Assembly (NCBI RefSeq): GCF_000313135.1
Contig: NW_004457654.1
Coordinates: 70,210-134,209, forward strand
From: Acanthamoeba castellanii str. Neff
Taxonomy: Eukaryota; Discosea; Longamoebia; Acanthamoebidae
Reading direction: 5' to 3'
DNA length: 64,000 bases
This document shows, piece after piece, positions 11,501 to 23,400 of this stretch. Within the stretch, counting starts at the first letter, position 1. Each line of letters starts with the position of its first letter. The position numbers and the translations under genes are program-made. The notes beneath the pieces were generated by a model. That model was given only the letters and a program-made list of their open reading frames with translations. It did no database searches and had not been told where the DNA came from.

Positions 11501-11986
11501 TACCCCGCCCGGGAGCCCGCCGCGGAAGAAGGCGTTCGAGGTGTTCAAGGAACCGGCCGACGTCGACGCGGTTGTTGCCACTGGTACGTTGCGAGATGAG
11601 ACCCGCTTCGTGCGCAAAAGAGGAGCTGTGCGCTAACTGCTGTGCATGTAGGCTTCCCTGACTTCTTGGTGTTCGAGTACGTCACGAGCACTAGCACTTG
11701 GATCAGCTGTAAGCATGATTGCTCATCAACTTGTGCAGACTGGCGTTGGCAGGCATACCCATGAAGTTGTTCGACAAGCCTCGACCGCCTCTTCCCTACG
11801 CGAGCAAGGTAAGATGGACGTAGCGGCCGGCGCACAGGCGATTTCCTAACACAACCCCAGTCTTTCTGCAGCGCCGTGGGGAGGAAACGAAAGCGAGTGC
11901 AGATCCTCCACCCCAACGCACAGCAGCCCAAGGCGAAGCCATTGGCAATGCTGGACCCATTCGCCACGAATGAATGGGAAGAGTAA
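8524..11986 (+). CDS. Acidic, Glu-rich low-complexity protein, function unknown
   Basis: Five exons join in frame: 8524-11173, 11251-11583, 11652-11676, 11739-11808 and 11861-11986, totalling 1067 residues. An in-frame ATG exists at 8350 but overlaps exon 1 of the divergent SHOC1-like gene, so the first Met after the inverted repeat was chosen. The body is disordered, rich in Glu, Pro, Ser and Thr, and becomes very Glu/Lys-rich toward 11040. A 36-residue unit (GHVEPxxPSAPASPSN..GALVAR) is tandemly duplicated with a 108-bp period, starting near 9556 and 9664. The C-terminal exons look conserved in style: GFPDFLVFELALAG, MKLFDKPRPPLPYASK, a basic GRKRKRVQILHP and the acidic end ATNEWEE. I do not recognise a family. 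A nuclear scaffold is possible from the basic cluster, but that is a guess. Confidence 0.8.
9547..9760 (+). repeat. Two-copy 108-bp tandem repeat in coding sequence
   Basis: GAACTCGGCCATGTCGAACC at 9556 recurs as GAGCTCGGCCATGTCGAACC at 9664. The copies stay in frame (36 codons), with mostly synonymous or mild changes, which points to an older internal duplication in the acidic protein. Confidence 0.8.
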
Positions 11987-12017
11987 TGGGCACCAAGAAA
12001 CAAGGAAAGCATCCAGA

Positions 12018-12023
12018 AATAAA
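12018..12023 (+). terminator. Possible polyadenylation signal AATAAA
   Basis: AATAAA lies about 32 nt after the stop of the acidic protein gene (TAA ending at 11986) and upstream of the PINX1 start at 12091. Position and sequence fit a canonical poly(A) signal; cleavage has not been shown. Confidence 0.45.
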
Positions 12024-12090
12024 AGAAAATGATGTGGCGCAGTAAAACTCCTCTGTTATTGTTGTGTGCAGCCGCCAGTCAAGAACAAGC

Positions 12091-13530
12091 ATGCCGAGGA
12101 AGGACCAGCGCCCTTGCGATGACAGAAATGTGGCCTGGGCCACCGACAAGGGCCGCTTCGGGTTCGTGGTTTTTGTAGATGTGGCAATCTCGAGGAATTC
12201 AATTCAATCTCTAAATTTCTCTCTTCATCTCAGATTTCAGATGTTGGAGAAAATGGGCTGGAAGGAAGGCAAGGGCTTGGGCGCGAACGAAGATGGAACA
12301 ACGGAGCACATCAAGGTAAAGAAGAAGATCGATAACCAGGGTATCGGAACCGAAACCGTCACACACAACAAAAACTGGCTCGAGACCTCGGTTGCGTACG
12401 AGTCCATCCTCGCCAGTCTCAACGCTTCGTATGGCACCAAGCCCGACACCACTGGTACCAATCACCAACGGCTTTGTTTCATCTCTGCGATTAATTTCTA
12501 AAAATTAATCGCGCCACATCATCACAATGGGCACAGAGGAGAAAGAGAAGCCTGCAGAGAAGCCGAAGGGCGTCGTTGGCAGACCCAGAAAAGTGTTGTA
12601 CGTACACTCGAAGGGAAGTCGTTGGCGTCGCAAGCAGATGTGCTAACGAACTTTCAACGCTCATCGCAGGTACTCTCGTATGCTGAGGGCCAAGGATCTG
12701 GCCAACTACTCGTCGGAAGACAAGAGCGCCATTTTCGGCGGCGTCCCGTATGGCGTGGCGGCAGCGGCGCAGGAGGAGAAGGTGGCCACCACCACCACCG
12801 AGGAGGTCAAGGTCCAGGAGGTGGGCAGCGAAAGCGAGGTATGTGAGCGACAACATAACACGCTACGCTGTGCATGCGCTGATCACTTGGTGTGGCGTAC
12901 ATCAGGAAATGGAAGAGGAGGAGAGCGACAAGAAGAAGTCGAAGAAGTCGAGGAAGTCCGCCGACAAGAAGGAGGAGGGTAAGGGAGAAGAGGAGGAAGA
13001 CAAGGAAACCGACACGGTCTCCGGAGTCACTACTACCACTAGTGCCGTGAGTTTGCAGGACTATTTCAAGATGAAGATGGGTACGATACATGCATGATCA
13101 GCTGTTGATCCGTGAAGATGAAAGCTTTCATCGCGCTGACGGTCGGTTCCCGTTGTGTGTCTTCCCAACAGCTGAGATGGCGAGGAAGCGGGCAGGAGGC
13201 GACGTCAGCACTCCGCAAGTGTCGGTCGCAGCAGAGAGCCGACAGCCTCGGCAAGCAGTCGCCAGCACTGACGAAAAGGTGGAGAAGAGGGACAAGAAGA
13301 AAAGGAAGCGAGAAGAGGAAGAGACAACGGAGGAGCCCAAGAAGGACAAGAAGAATAAGAAGAAGACCAAGAAGAGGAAGCAAGAAGAGAGCGACGCTGG
13401 CAAGTCGAAGAAGGAAGACGAAAAGAAGAACAACAAAAAGAAGAAGAGCAAGAAAGGCGAAGACGAGCAAAAGAAAAAGAAGGAGAAGAAGAACAGCAAG
13501 AAGAAGAGCAAGAAGGCTTCGTCGTTGTGA
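12091..13530 (+). CDS. PINX1: PINX1-like G-patch protein (telomerase inhibitor / pre-rRNA processing)
   Basis: Six exons join in frame: 12091-12161, 12234-12454, 12537-12597, 12670-12838, 12906-13080 and 13172-13530. They give 351 residues, close to the roughly 330 of animal PINX1. The N-terminus NVAWATDKGRFGFQMLEKMGW leads into a G-patch with GWKEGKGLGANEDG, then IKVKKKIDNQGIG, as in the family. The middle has SRMLRAKDLANYSSEDKSAIFG, and SLQDYFKMKMAEMARKR matches the family's DYF telomerase-inhibitory region. The C-terminus is almost pure Lys/Glu, typical of nucleolar proteins. PINX1 and yeast Gno1/Pxr1 activate the RNA helicase Prp43/DHX15 in ribosome biogenesis and restrain telomerase. The third exon is only 61 nt. 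Confidence 0.93.
12487..12512 (+). other. Perfect 11-bp hairpin inside a PINX1 intron
   Basis: GCGATTAATTT (12487-12497) and AAATTAATCGC (12502-12512) are perfect reverse complements around a 4-nt loop. The hairpin sits mid-intron (12455-12536) and is AT-rich in a GC-rich background. In RNA it would form a stable stem between donor and acceptor. Confidence 0.8.
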
Positions 13531-13840
13531 AGTGTGCGACAATTTTCACCATTTTTTCTAAAATTACAAAACAATTTACAAAATCATTTCGAGTTGTTTT
13601 TCTTTCTTGTTTTCCTCCAGCGAGACGGTGCCTGCAGACCTCTCCCGTGAACTTCCGCGGTTGAGCCCACCCTCCTCTACTCGGCCTGCCTCACCTGTCC
13701 TCGGTGTCAACTCACTCTCTATCGCAAGAGAGCTTTCGGCCAAGAGGTGATAGTGATCGGTGTAGAGCAGTTTGGATCAGTTTGATTACATTTCATCATC
13801 AGCCACAGTATTAGATCAGAGGGATCACCTCCCTTTCGCC
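13531..13840. other. Intergenic gap between PINX1 and START genes
   Basis: This 310-bp stretch holds the PINX1 3' UTR and the promoter or 5' UTR of the START gene. It begins AT-rich (CATTTTTTCTAAAATTACAAAAC near 13550, a plausible poly(A) region) and becomes GC-rich. No ORF of interest, RNA gene or clear TATA box was seen. Confidence 0.5.
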
Positions 13841-16800
13841 ATGGTATTTGTCGAGCCCTCCAAGTCAATCAACGTGCACGGCCTCTGGCTGGATGAAAAG
13901 AGAAATCGGTTCTTCGTTCTACAGCGACACAGGTGCTCTCCCCACTCGTTCGTTCCACTATGCCCAGCTCTCATCTGTTGCGCGTTGTTATGTATGCTAC
14001 TTCAGAGCGGCAGAAACAGCTCTGGGCTCCTCGCTCCAGCTCGTGAGGAACATACTTGGACCTGCTAGTGGGTATCGCCTCCTCCCCCAGGTCTCGTTCT
14101 TCTGCGGTGGCTACTGCTCACTTCCCTATCTTAGAGCCGATGGGTACCGCATCATTGCGTCCACGTCGCCTTACCACCAAGTGGCCTCAGCCTTCGACCA
14201 TCAGGAGATCCTACAAGACTGGGTACTACTGCCACTCTCTCTGTACCGCATCGCGGCGTAGCGCATCAGCTCACGCGGGGGTGCAACTGGCAACAGGGAT
14301 GGATCGAAGAGCACCTCATGCCCCTCGCGGAGAGGGTGGAGGGGCGCGACTTCCGTATACTCGCCATCAAGTACTTCTCTGGTGCGTTCTTCCGTCGTGT
14401 TTGCGCATCGCACTGGGGTGGTGCAGCGTACTTACGGCCTCTCATGCAGACTTGGCGCGCGGGAAGCCCTTTCACTTGCCCCGCATCGGGTCGGTGCATG
14501 TTGACCTCAGTACGGCCCTTCTCCATCTCCTAGTACTGGCAGCTTGTGCAAGGTCGGGCGCGAGAAGCTAATCCACCCCCCCCCTGGCAGATCGGCTGGA
14601 CAAGCAAGAAGTGCTCGAGGAGCAGCGGAAGGACCTGCCCGATGAAGAGGAAATCGCTGTGTTGGGTCCAGATAACCCGGATGAAGACGCCGTCGACGAA
14701 GTGGATCTCGACACCGACGACGCCATGTCCCCCAGGAGCGCCTACGGCGGTGAGTGGACCGATAAGATCATAGGGACCGATGCCGACCCTAGTGTCTCCT
14801 CCTCAGAGACTACTGATTTCAGCGCCGGTGACAAGGAAACTCGGCCAGACCTCCAAGCGGTACTGAGTACCACGCACCTCATGGCTTCACTGCTGCCTGA
14901 TGGTATGGATGTCACGTTCCTAACGTAAGGGCAGGCTTCCGGCGCTGAGAACGGCGAGTCGGTGGCCGAGTGGCCTGGACTGCAGTCGATGCCTGTGCGC
15001 CCACTAGCCCTCTCTCGCCCAAGTGCAACAGCAACTGCCCACTTCGTGGTGCTGACTCGTGATCATCGCGCAGGAACAGTTCACGCACCCCGAGGAAGCG
15101 TTCAGTTGGCTGCGCGCTATGGCCCGCGGTACCGAGTACGACGGGTGGCGCTACGTCGAGGAGGAAGCGGGCGTCACCTTCTACAAAAAGGAGGTGGAAG
15201 GACCCGGGGGCAAGCGCGAGATCTACAAGGGCGTTGTCGTCATTGGTGCGCGCCGATCTTACCTAACACGGCTCGTCGTTGTTGTCTCATCTTTCGTCGT
15301 TCGTTGGCCTTTGCTGTGCGCAGATGCCCCGGCCAAGAACATATTCGAGATGATCAACAAGGCCGAGAAGTGGCCCAAGTGGGATCGGACGCTGAGCAAG
15401 GTTCAGCTTCTGGACAGGGTCGACGACAAGAACGAGATCGTGCACATGCACATCAAGAAGTTCTTCCCCTCCTTCTCCTCCCTCGCACAAGCCGTCAACA
15501 TGTCCAAGCGAGGTACGACGACCAAAGCACAACACCACATTGGTCTCGTGTCATGTGTCCGCATTGCCCAACCCTGACTCTGTCGTGACCAGCCGAGAAC
15601 GAGCGCGACATGGTCGTATTCAAGTCGTGGGGCAGACACGAGCGCGATTCCTATGTTCTCTATCTCAGGTTTTTTTGATCATATCCCTCTTTTGAAGTTC
15701 ATCGCTCAACTTCGTTTCATTCACCACTCTCTATTCCCTTTGCAACATTGCCTCTACACAGGAGTGTCGATTACGACAAGCTGGCGCCCGAGCCCGGCGT
15801 AATGCGCATGGAGACCGATGGCTGTGGCTTCCTGGTCGAGCCCATGAATTCTATCTTCCCGTCCTCCGCCTTCCGCTCCCCCTTGAGCCAATCTTCGGGC
15901 GTCGCGGCCGCCTCCATCGTTACCTTCGTGTCCGATATCGACTGGAAAGGATGGTACATTCACACCGTTCCGCTGCGGAGGCTTCGGTCTGGCACGCACG
16001 CCCTAACTGTTAGTATTCTATTCCTCATACGTTGATTCATAGGCTCACGCCCATCATGGGCGAATACGTCCACTTCACCAAGGTCATGCTCCTCAAGGAG
16101 ATCAGGAACAGTTTCACGCCCGATCTGGCGTTTGTAGGGCGACGGAGTACCGCGGCTCTGCCAAGCGCAGAGGACGAGCAGGTGAGAATCCTCACCTCAT
16201 GCGCACGTTATAAAGTATAGCCTTTGGGTGGTGCGAACGCTAATCTCAACGTGTTCGCGAGCGTAGCACCACCACCACCAACAGGAGTCTCAGCAGTATT
16301 CGTTCCAGTCGGCGATGAAGGGCTTCACGACCTTCGTCGAGGAGAAGAAGAAGCAGATGATCGAAGAGCGCGAGCGGAGGAAGAGGGAGCGGAGCAAGGA
16401 GAGCGCAGACGAGACGCCAGCTGAAAGCGAGGAGGAGCGCGAGATTGGGATGCTCGACAAGCTCAAGGCCATGCTCGACACCGCCAAAGCCTCGGACAAG
16501 CCCACCGAAGGAACAGCAACAGCAACAGCAACAGCGGATGCCGAAGGGGACACCGCCATAAAGAGCGACAAGGGGCTGTGGGGCCAGTGGAAGCAGGCGC
16601 TGACCCTCAAGACCGCGACGGGAGCTGCTACCACCGACAGCCCGTCATCTGCCGGTGACGAGACTGCCGGCGCCGCCGCCGCCACGCCCACGCCTGACTC
16701 ATCGGCGCCAACACAGTCCATGACGTCGGGGTGGCTCAGCCGGGTCAAGGGAGCGCTTGCCAAGGACGAAAGCGCAACGGGGGCGAGCGCCCCGGCGGTG

Positions 16801-17265
16801 TCCACTTCAGCGGCGGGCGAGGCGAAGAAGGCGAGCTGGTTCGGTCGAGCGACAGGATCGCCGGCCGAGAGCGCTACTGCCGAGGCCAAGAGCCCCGCAG
16901 GCCCCGACACCAATGGCGGAGGATCGAGCTGGCTCAACCGGATGAAGGAGTCGGTGGCGGTGGTGACGGCCAAGAAGAGCGACGAGTCGGGCATGGAGAA
17001 GGGCTGGCTGGAGAGGATGAAGGAGGCCGTCAAGACCAAGGAAGCAACCAACGCCTCGACGACTGGTGCGCCAGGCGACGACGGGAGCCCGAAGAGCGAA
17101 CAGAAGACGCTCACCGTCATCAAGTTCAGCATCATGGAGGACGAGCAGGAGAACAACGGCAAGGGCAAGGAGGTCGAGAAGCACCACCACGACGAAGAAG
17201 ACGACCCAGCCGAGGAGACCAGGAAGCAACAGCACGACGACAGCAGCACCTTCGGCCTCATCTAA
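13841..17265 (+). CDS. START-domain lipid-binding protein with long Ser/Thr/Lys-rich tail
   Basis: Multi-exon gene starting at ATG 13841 (MVFVEPSKSINVHG). The first exons (13841 to about 14480) are short and I cannot assign their fold. An acidic linker follows (RLDKQEVLEEQRKDLPDEEE near 14590). The START domain covers about 15070-16180: EAFSWLRAMARGTEYDGW, GVTFYKKEV, NIFEMINKAEKWPKWD, VHMHIKKFFP, RDMVVFKSW, PSSAFRSPLSQSSG, FVSDIDWKGW and MGEYVHFTKVMLL. START folds form a pocket for one lipid or sterol and move it between membranes or act as sensors. The C-terminal exon (16290-17265) starts with a charged coiled coil (VEEKKKQMIEERERRKRE) and then a low-complexity region with three loose repeats of the form GWLxRxK. 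No transmembrane segment is seen. It ends 185 bp from the convergent DOCK gene. Confidence 0.85.
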
Positions 17266-17449
17266 TCCATGCCTCCCGCCCGAGTCTAGCGCGACGGATG
17301 GAGGCGACTGCACGCAGCAATCATGATGGGTTGTATGTACATAACACGAGCGCTGCTGGTGAATGATTGCGCATGAAATGAATGACTGTTATTGATCGAA
17401 AAAAGCGGTGAGGGCGGCGAGGTGCGGGCTCGGTTAGGGCTTGCCGTGG

Positions 17450-20400
17450 TTACCCGATGAGGTGGGCGAAGGCAGGCGCATGGCGCCCAGGCGCGGTGAG
17501 GGAGCGGTACTGCCCTCTGTGATAGAACACAACATGTTCCGCGTGGTGGAAACACGAAAGGGTGAGCCCAGTTATGTTGCGCGCATAACGAGAATAAGAG
17601 TAAAAACAATAACGGCGGGCGTACGGGCAGTGCGGCCAGGCGGCGACAAGGAAGTTAGCACCGTCTGCGAACACACACCGCACACGATGGCGTTGAATGA
17701 AAAAGGTACACACAACACGCAACACACGGCAACCGTATGGGGAGAAGCTCTGTTAAGAGAGCGCGGTACCGCGGGGTCTTGTAAGGCGAAGCTGTGAGCC
17801 CTGGGCTCCGGAGTGGGCAGTAGCTTTTTTGGTGGGGGCGCTGCACTGCTCATGATCGTCCGCGGGGAGACTACGCCCGGCGAGGGCTTGTTCAAGGGGG
17901 CCACCATGGCCGGCAGCTTCCTTGTGGCGGCGACGTCAGACAGGGCGAACTTGGCCAGATCCGTGCCGTACATGGCCGACGCGAGGAACGCCGCATTATG
18001 CGAGTTCAGCTGTCTGCCGACCTCCTCTCCGACCTTTTGGGTTCTTCTCTTGAGCTTCATCAACCCGACTGTAGTGGCCAAAAGGACCCTGTTAGCGCGA
18101 GACACTCGCGAGTGTGGTGTGGTGGTGTGGTGTGGGTACGCACTCTGGAGTTGGTTCTGAAGGTCGGCCATCTCGGGGGGCACCACCATCTGGTGCACCT
18201 TGAGGCCCCGGTCCAGCACCGCGATCTGCTGATCGAGCACGCTGCGGAGGAGGTCGACCTTGTCGGCGTGATCGGGGTGCTCCTCCGCATATCCGTTGTT
18301 CAGGAACGCCTGTTCGTATCGCATCACGCCTCCGTTCACAGCCGCATCGATCACACCTGCCGCCGTAGAAATGTGCGTGCGCGGCAGGCGTCAGGCCACG
18401 GCCAGGGGCGGGGGGGGGGCGGTGCGTACCTTTGAGGACCATGGTGAAGGGGGACACGTTGCCTGAGCCGCCGGGCACGGAAAAGGTCTCGATCATCTTC
18501 TCCAGCTCCATGTTCTTATCGACGATGTTGATGATGGCGTTGTCGATGGGCGACAGTTCGGAGGTGGACACCGACACGATCTCCGACCTCCGCACCACGC
18601 CCGGGAAGGCCTCCTCGGATGTAAAGTAATAGTTCATGATCCACAGGTTCTGTGTGTGTGTGTGTGTGTGTGTGTGTTGTGTGCGGTGATGCGTGTTGCG
18701 ATGAGACCAAGCGTTTACGCTGTCATTGATCATCACGCAGCTGTGGTACTGCACCGCGAATTCGTTGTCGTTCTTGCTTTGTCGGCGATCCTCCGGGCGG
18801 GCGTAGAGGAACGCGCTCACGCTTTCGAACGTCTTGTAGCGGCGGTTGTTGCTATGCGCGATCTGCAGACGCGTGTGCTCTCCTCGCGCCTCCTCCGCCG
18901 AAGCCATCTTGATGGCATAAATTTGGAGATCTGCCCAACAGGACACGCACACGCACACGCACACGCACACGCACACGCACAAAAGGACGATGAGTCAAAC
19001 AGTACGCGCGCGGGGGGGGAGCGTAAGGGGTGATTGCGCGTACGCTGGCCCGGGGAGTTCTTGATCTCGGCGCTGGGCGGCTCGGTGGTGTTCATGATCA
19101 CTGCGCTCGGCCAGCGCTTCATGATGAGCGCCTCGAACGCGTCCCGGCGCTGGAACTCAACACCGCGGTGCACAAACTGTTTGTTCTGTGTTTTTGTACA
19201 GTCGAAGGAAGGCCGAGTCAGCACTGCCGTTCACCTCGCTCGACGCATGTCAAGCACGATTGGACGTACCCGCACGTCCACGGGAAAGCCCATGCCGTAG
19301 TAGCCCACGCGGAAGTACTCGGTAAAGAAACGCTCGCCCGTCACGATCAACCTGTACAGCGCCGCCTCCGATTGCTGTAGGCGCCACCAAAGGCGTGAGG
19401 CGGGAATTGGTGGTCAGACTGGGCGGGGCAAGGGCTGGGGCTGGGGCGGGTACCAGGATGTCGGCCAGCAGCACGAACTCGCAGGTCACGTGCTGGTACT
19501 GGTGGCGCAGCTCCTCGAGGAGTTCGATCGCCTTCTCCCAGTACTTGCCGCGGGTGAAGAGCGAGATGGCCTCCTTGTAGAGCGCTTCCTGTTGTCGTTG
19601 TCGTTGTTGTTGTTAGCCACGAAAACAATGGTGACGGGACCTATAGTTATATAAAGGCACAACAAGATGGCGAGCAGCGCCAATAGCGCAGTAGGAAGGA
19701 GGATGGTGGGTGAGAGAACCCTTCGCTCGTAGGAGGTCTCCTGAGCTAGATCGCGTGAAGGAATGGCCGGGACGATGGTGTCGGACCAGTCCAAGAGCTG
19801 GGCCTGGAGCAGCAACGTGAACCCGGCCTCGATGAAGTGATCCGCGCCCAGGTGCCTCTCGTACAGCTGGTACGCGTACCTGAGCGCAATCACATATGGC
19901 TCGGGTTAGACCGAGACACGCACTCGCGCACGCACGCGCGCAAGGAGAGAGCCCAGAGCACTCACTCGATGTATTGCTCGATGCGGCCGGTGGACTTGAG
20001 GTACTCCATGAGCTTTAGGGTGGCCAGCGTCCGCTCGTCATCGTACTCGGGTCCCAGCGGCAGCGTGCGCAGGGAGGTGAAGAGAGTGATCAACTGCGTG
20101 TGCGTGCGTGTGCGGTGGTATGTGTGCGTGTGTCAACGGGCGTGGAAGCAGAGGCTCAAGAATTGCTGCGTAAGGCGGCGTACGGTCTTCATGTCGGCCA
20201 TGAACTTTTCGGCGACCTCCTGCATCTCGGGCGCAGTGTCAAAGCGCTGCCGGAGCGAGGAGAGGAAGAACTGGAGCAGGTTCTGCTGGTGCTTCTCGTC
20301 GTACTCGTTCACGATCTTGTCGAGTGAGCCGATCGTTTGGCGCTCCACGCGCTTGAACGACTTGTAGTACTCGAACTCGCGCTTGAGCATGCTGAAGTAG

Positions 20401-23400
20401 ATATTCATGCCCGTCTCATTGAGCTCCTTGTTCGGCACCTGTGTGAGCGGGCAACATGGGGTTTGCAGCCGAGACTCGGTGTGCGTGTGGTGTGCGTGTG
20501 CGTGTGCGTGTGCGTGTGCGTGTGCGTGTGCGTGTGCGTGTGCGTGTGCGTCAATAGAGTGGTGTGATGGGGGTACGGTCAACAGCTCTAGCAATGGGGC
20601 GACTAGGGCCGGGATGATGCGAATCTGGAGCGGCCCGAGGGTCTCCCAGATCTCGCACAGATAGCCGCACACGGCCGTCCTCATGTCTCCGTGTCTGCCA
20701 CACACAACAACCTCTCAACTGAGCGATCACCTCTCGCTTACCCACAATCGCTGGTGTGCACAGACGTGCGAGTGCCGCGTAGTAATGATGTGCATACCCC
20801 TCTCTCATGATTTGCGCCTTGGCGGCGGAGAACTTCTCCACACCGAGCACGCGGGACGTGAGGAAGGCGATCATCAGCTTTACCAGCTTCACCCACATCA
20901 TGAACTCCGGCGGCACCTCGGTGTCGGCCCTGTTGCGAGTGGCTGCACGGCAGTGCGAGGCCATCATGTGTGTTGTGAGTAAGGTGGCCACATCGTGTGA
21001 GCCCAGGCGAGGGTGGATGGGGAATGGTACGAGCCGTGTCGGCTGGCTTGACAGCGGTGGAAGCGCTCAATGGGGCTGCTACCGTCGAGATACTGGCGGT
21101 CCTGGTACGCCGCCGGTTCACTTGGATCGCCGCGGACCGGCTTCTCGAGAGCTGATGCGCATGCACGCCCCATCCAACCAACTCAACCATCGCCCAACGA
21201 AGCAAAGAAAGAACGGAAGCGGAGGCGACGAGCTCATGTTGGTGGGGGCTTTACCTGGGGAACCTTGAGGTGTTCGCAGATCATGGCGATGACCTTCGAT
21301 GTGGTGCCGTACTGGAACATGCTGACGCCTAACCACGTGCAGGGGATGATGTCCGGGCGCACGATCAGCTGGTCCAGCGTGGTGACCATCCTCATCAGCA
21401 GCGACTCTCTCTTTTCCGATGCCATGTTATCGAGATAGGCGGTGAAGTCGGCCTGCTTCACGAGGTGGAAGAAGCCCAGCAGGCACATCGCCGCGTCCAA
21501 CTTGAGGCACGGGTTCTCCACGGACTCTACCAAGTGGAGCACATCGGCCAAGAGCAGCAGCAGGTACTTGACCACCGCCACGTCCTGCGCTCGACACAGT
21601 CGCGTCGCACTCAGTGCAACTTTTCGGCACGCGTGGGTTGGGTTGGGTTGGAGCCGTACCTCGAGGTCGTCCATGACATCCACGATCCAGCACACGATGG
21701 TGATGATCTCCGCCTTCTCGTCCGGGTTGTGGCTGCTGGCCATGAACAGCCGCAGTTGCTCCATCACCGCGGGTATGAGGATGTACCGCGCCTCTGTACA
21801 CAAGTGAGCCGCAAGCGATGACGTCAGCAGTTTGGGGGGGGGGCAAAAACCGCTGCGTTGTATGGTACGTACGCTCTCCAATAAAGAGCTGAGAGCTGAC
21901 TATTTCCTTCAGCAGGGCGAGCTTGGTCTGGTTGAACTGCTTCTTGTCGCTGTAGGAGAGGGTGGCGATGACCTTGTGGACCACGGTCGCCAACTCCATC
22001 TCGGTGAACAGCAGCAGAAGCCCCTGGAACCACAACACGATGTTCTACGCGAAGGAAACCGACAGCGTGAGCACCGGACCCCTGCGTTCGCGCAGCGTAA
22101 GGATCGGAGGCGAAGAGGTACCTTGAGCGCGAGCGTCTGTGCGCCGATGAGGCTGGGCGAGTTGCGCTTCATGAGGGCGGTGAAGCGGTCGAAGAAGTCG
22201 ATCATGTCGTTCTTGAACGTGTCGTCCTTGATGGCAGGACTTCCGGTGTGTTTGATGTGGAGGATTCGAGATACGATGATGAACTTCATCGTGTACTCCA
22301 AGGCCTGTGGGAGTAATCCAAACAACATTAGCCCGCTGCCCACACGCACACACGTATCACGCACACGCACTACCGCACACGAGAACACACGCCGATTTTG
22401 AGGAACCGGACCTTGAGCGTGGAGGTGATGTTCGAGCCAGGTTGGTCGATCCCCTCAAAGCACCGCTTCACGCAGGGAACGAGGTAGAGGTGAACATGCG
22501 TGAACACCTCCAATCGCTCCTTTTCTTCGGGCGTCGCCTTGGCGGGGTCCTTCTCGCAGCAGTGAGGAGAGAATCTCGGTTAGGGGAGGTGAGGCCCAAT
22601 CGAGTGGCAGGTATAAGGAGTGTTGGGTACGTATTGCTCGTAGGCCTGGATCATGCTGTTGATCGTCGGGCGGAAGTTGACGAATAGCAACATCCGGTCT
22701 TCGGCGAACATACCCAGCACGAAGATGAGGGCATCGTACACCAAGAACTGGAGCTTCTCGTCACCCGCACTGCGGTGCAACATGTTGAACATGGCCTCGA
22801 ACGTCGGGCGCAGGAACTGGTCATACACACCAACGAGTTGGGTATGTCAGCCAACCGTCAATCCAGGCCGTAAGCTATGATCACAGGGGATCACCTTCAT
22901 CATTTCGGGTCGCTCGACGAAGGTGATGTGCCTGAGGAGCTCGGGCAGCTCGTTACGGTTGTGGGATTGCCAATTCAGCAACCCCAGCAGTCCGGCTGTA
23001 GCGAACGATAGGGATCAAGGCGCCTTAGACAAACCAGGTTGCACGAACAGGCTTCCCCACAGGCCAGAAGAGAGCGTACGGTGCTGAGTCAGGTGCGTCG
23101 AGCACAGCGACGTGCGGATCTTCAGGAATTCGCCCTTGCGCTGTATCACCTTCTGAGGATCTGCACGTACCAATTGAACAACATTGGCAATGTTGTGAGA
23201 TGAATCCCCGGTCGAACATGTCATCATCAACAGCTGAATGCGACTGTACCTCGCAGGTAGTAGACGGGGTCGTCGGCCTTCTGCGGTTTGTAGGTGCTGA
23301 GAACGTGCTCGCCGTCCCTTTGGATCGAGCCCGCAAAGTCGGTGAGCCGCAGGAAGCAGTACGCCGCTCCCGCCTTCTGTGTGTTCGTCTTCCCGCTGGT

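Noticed and set aside
16290..17261. 323-residue open frame antisense to the START gene tail
   Set aside because: The opposite strand has the in-frame, coiled-coil continuation of the START protein; this is a compositional shadow.
19640..19660. TATATAAAG resembling a TATA box
   Set aside because: Lies inside a DOCK intron with no gene start nearby.
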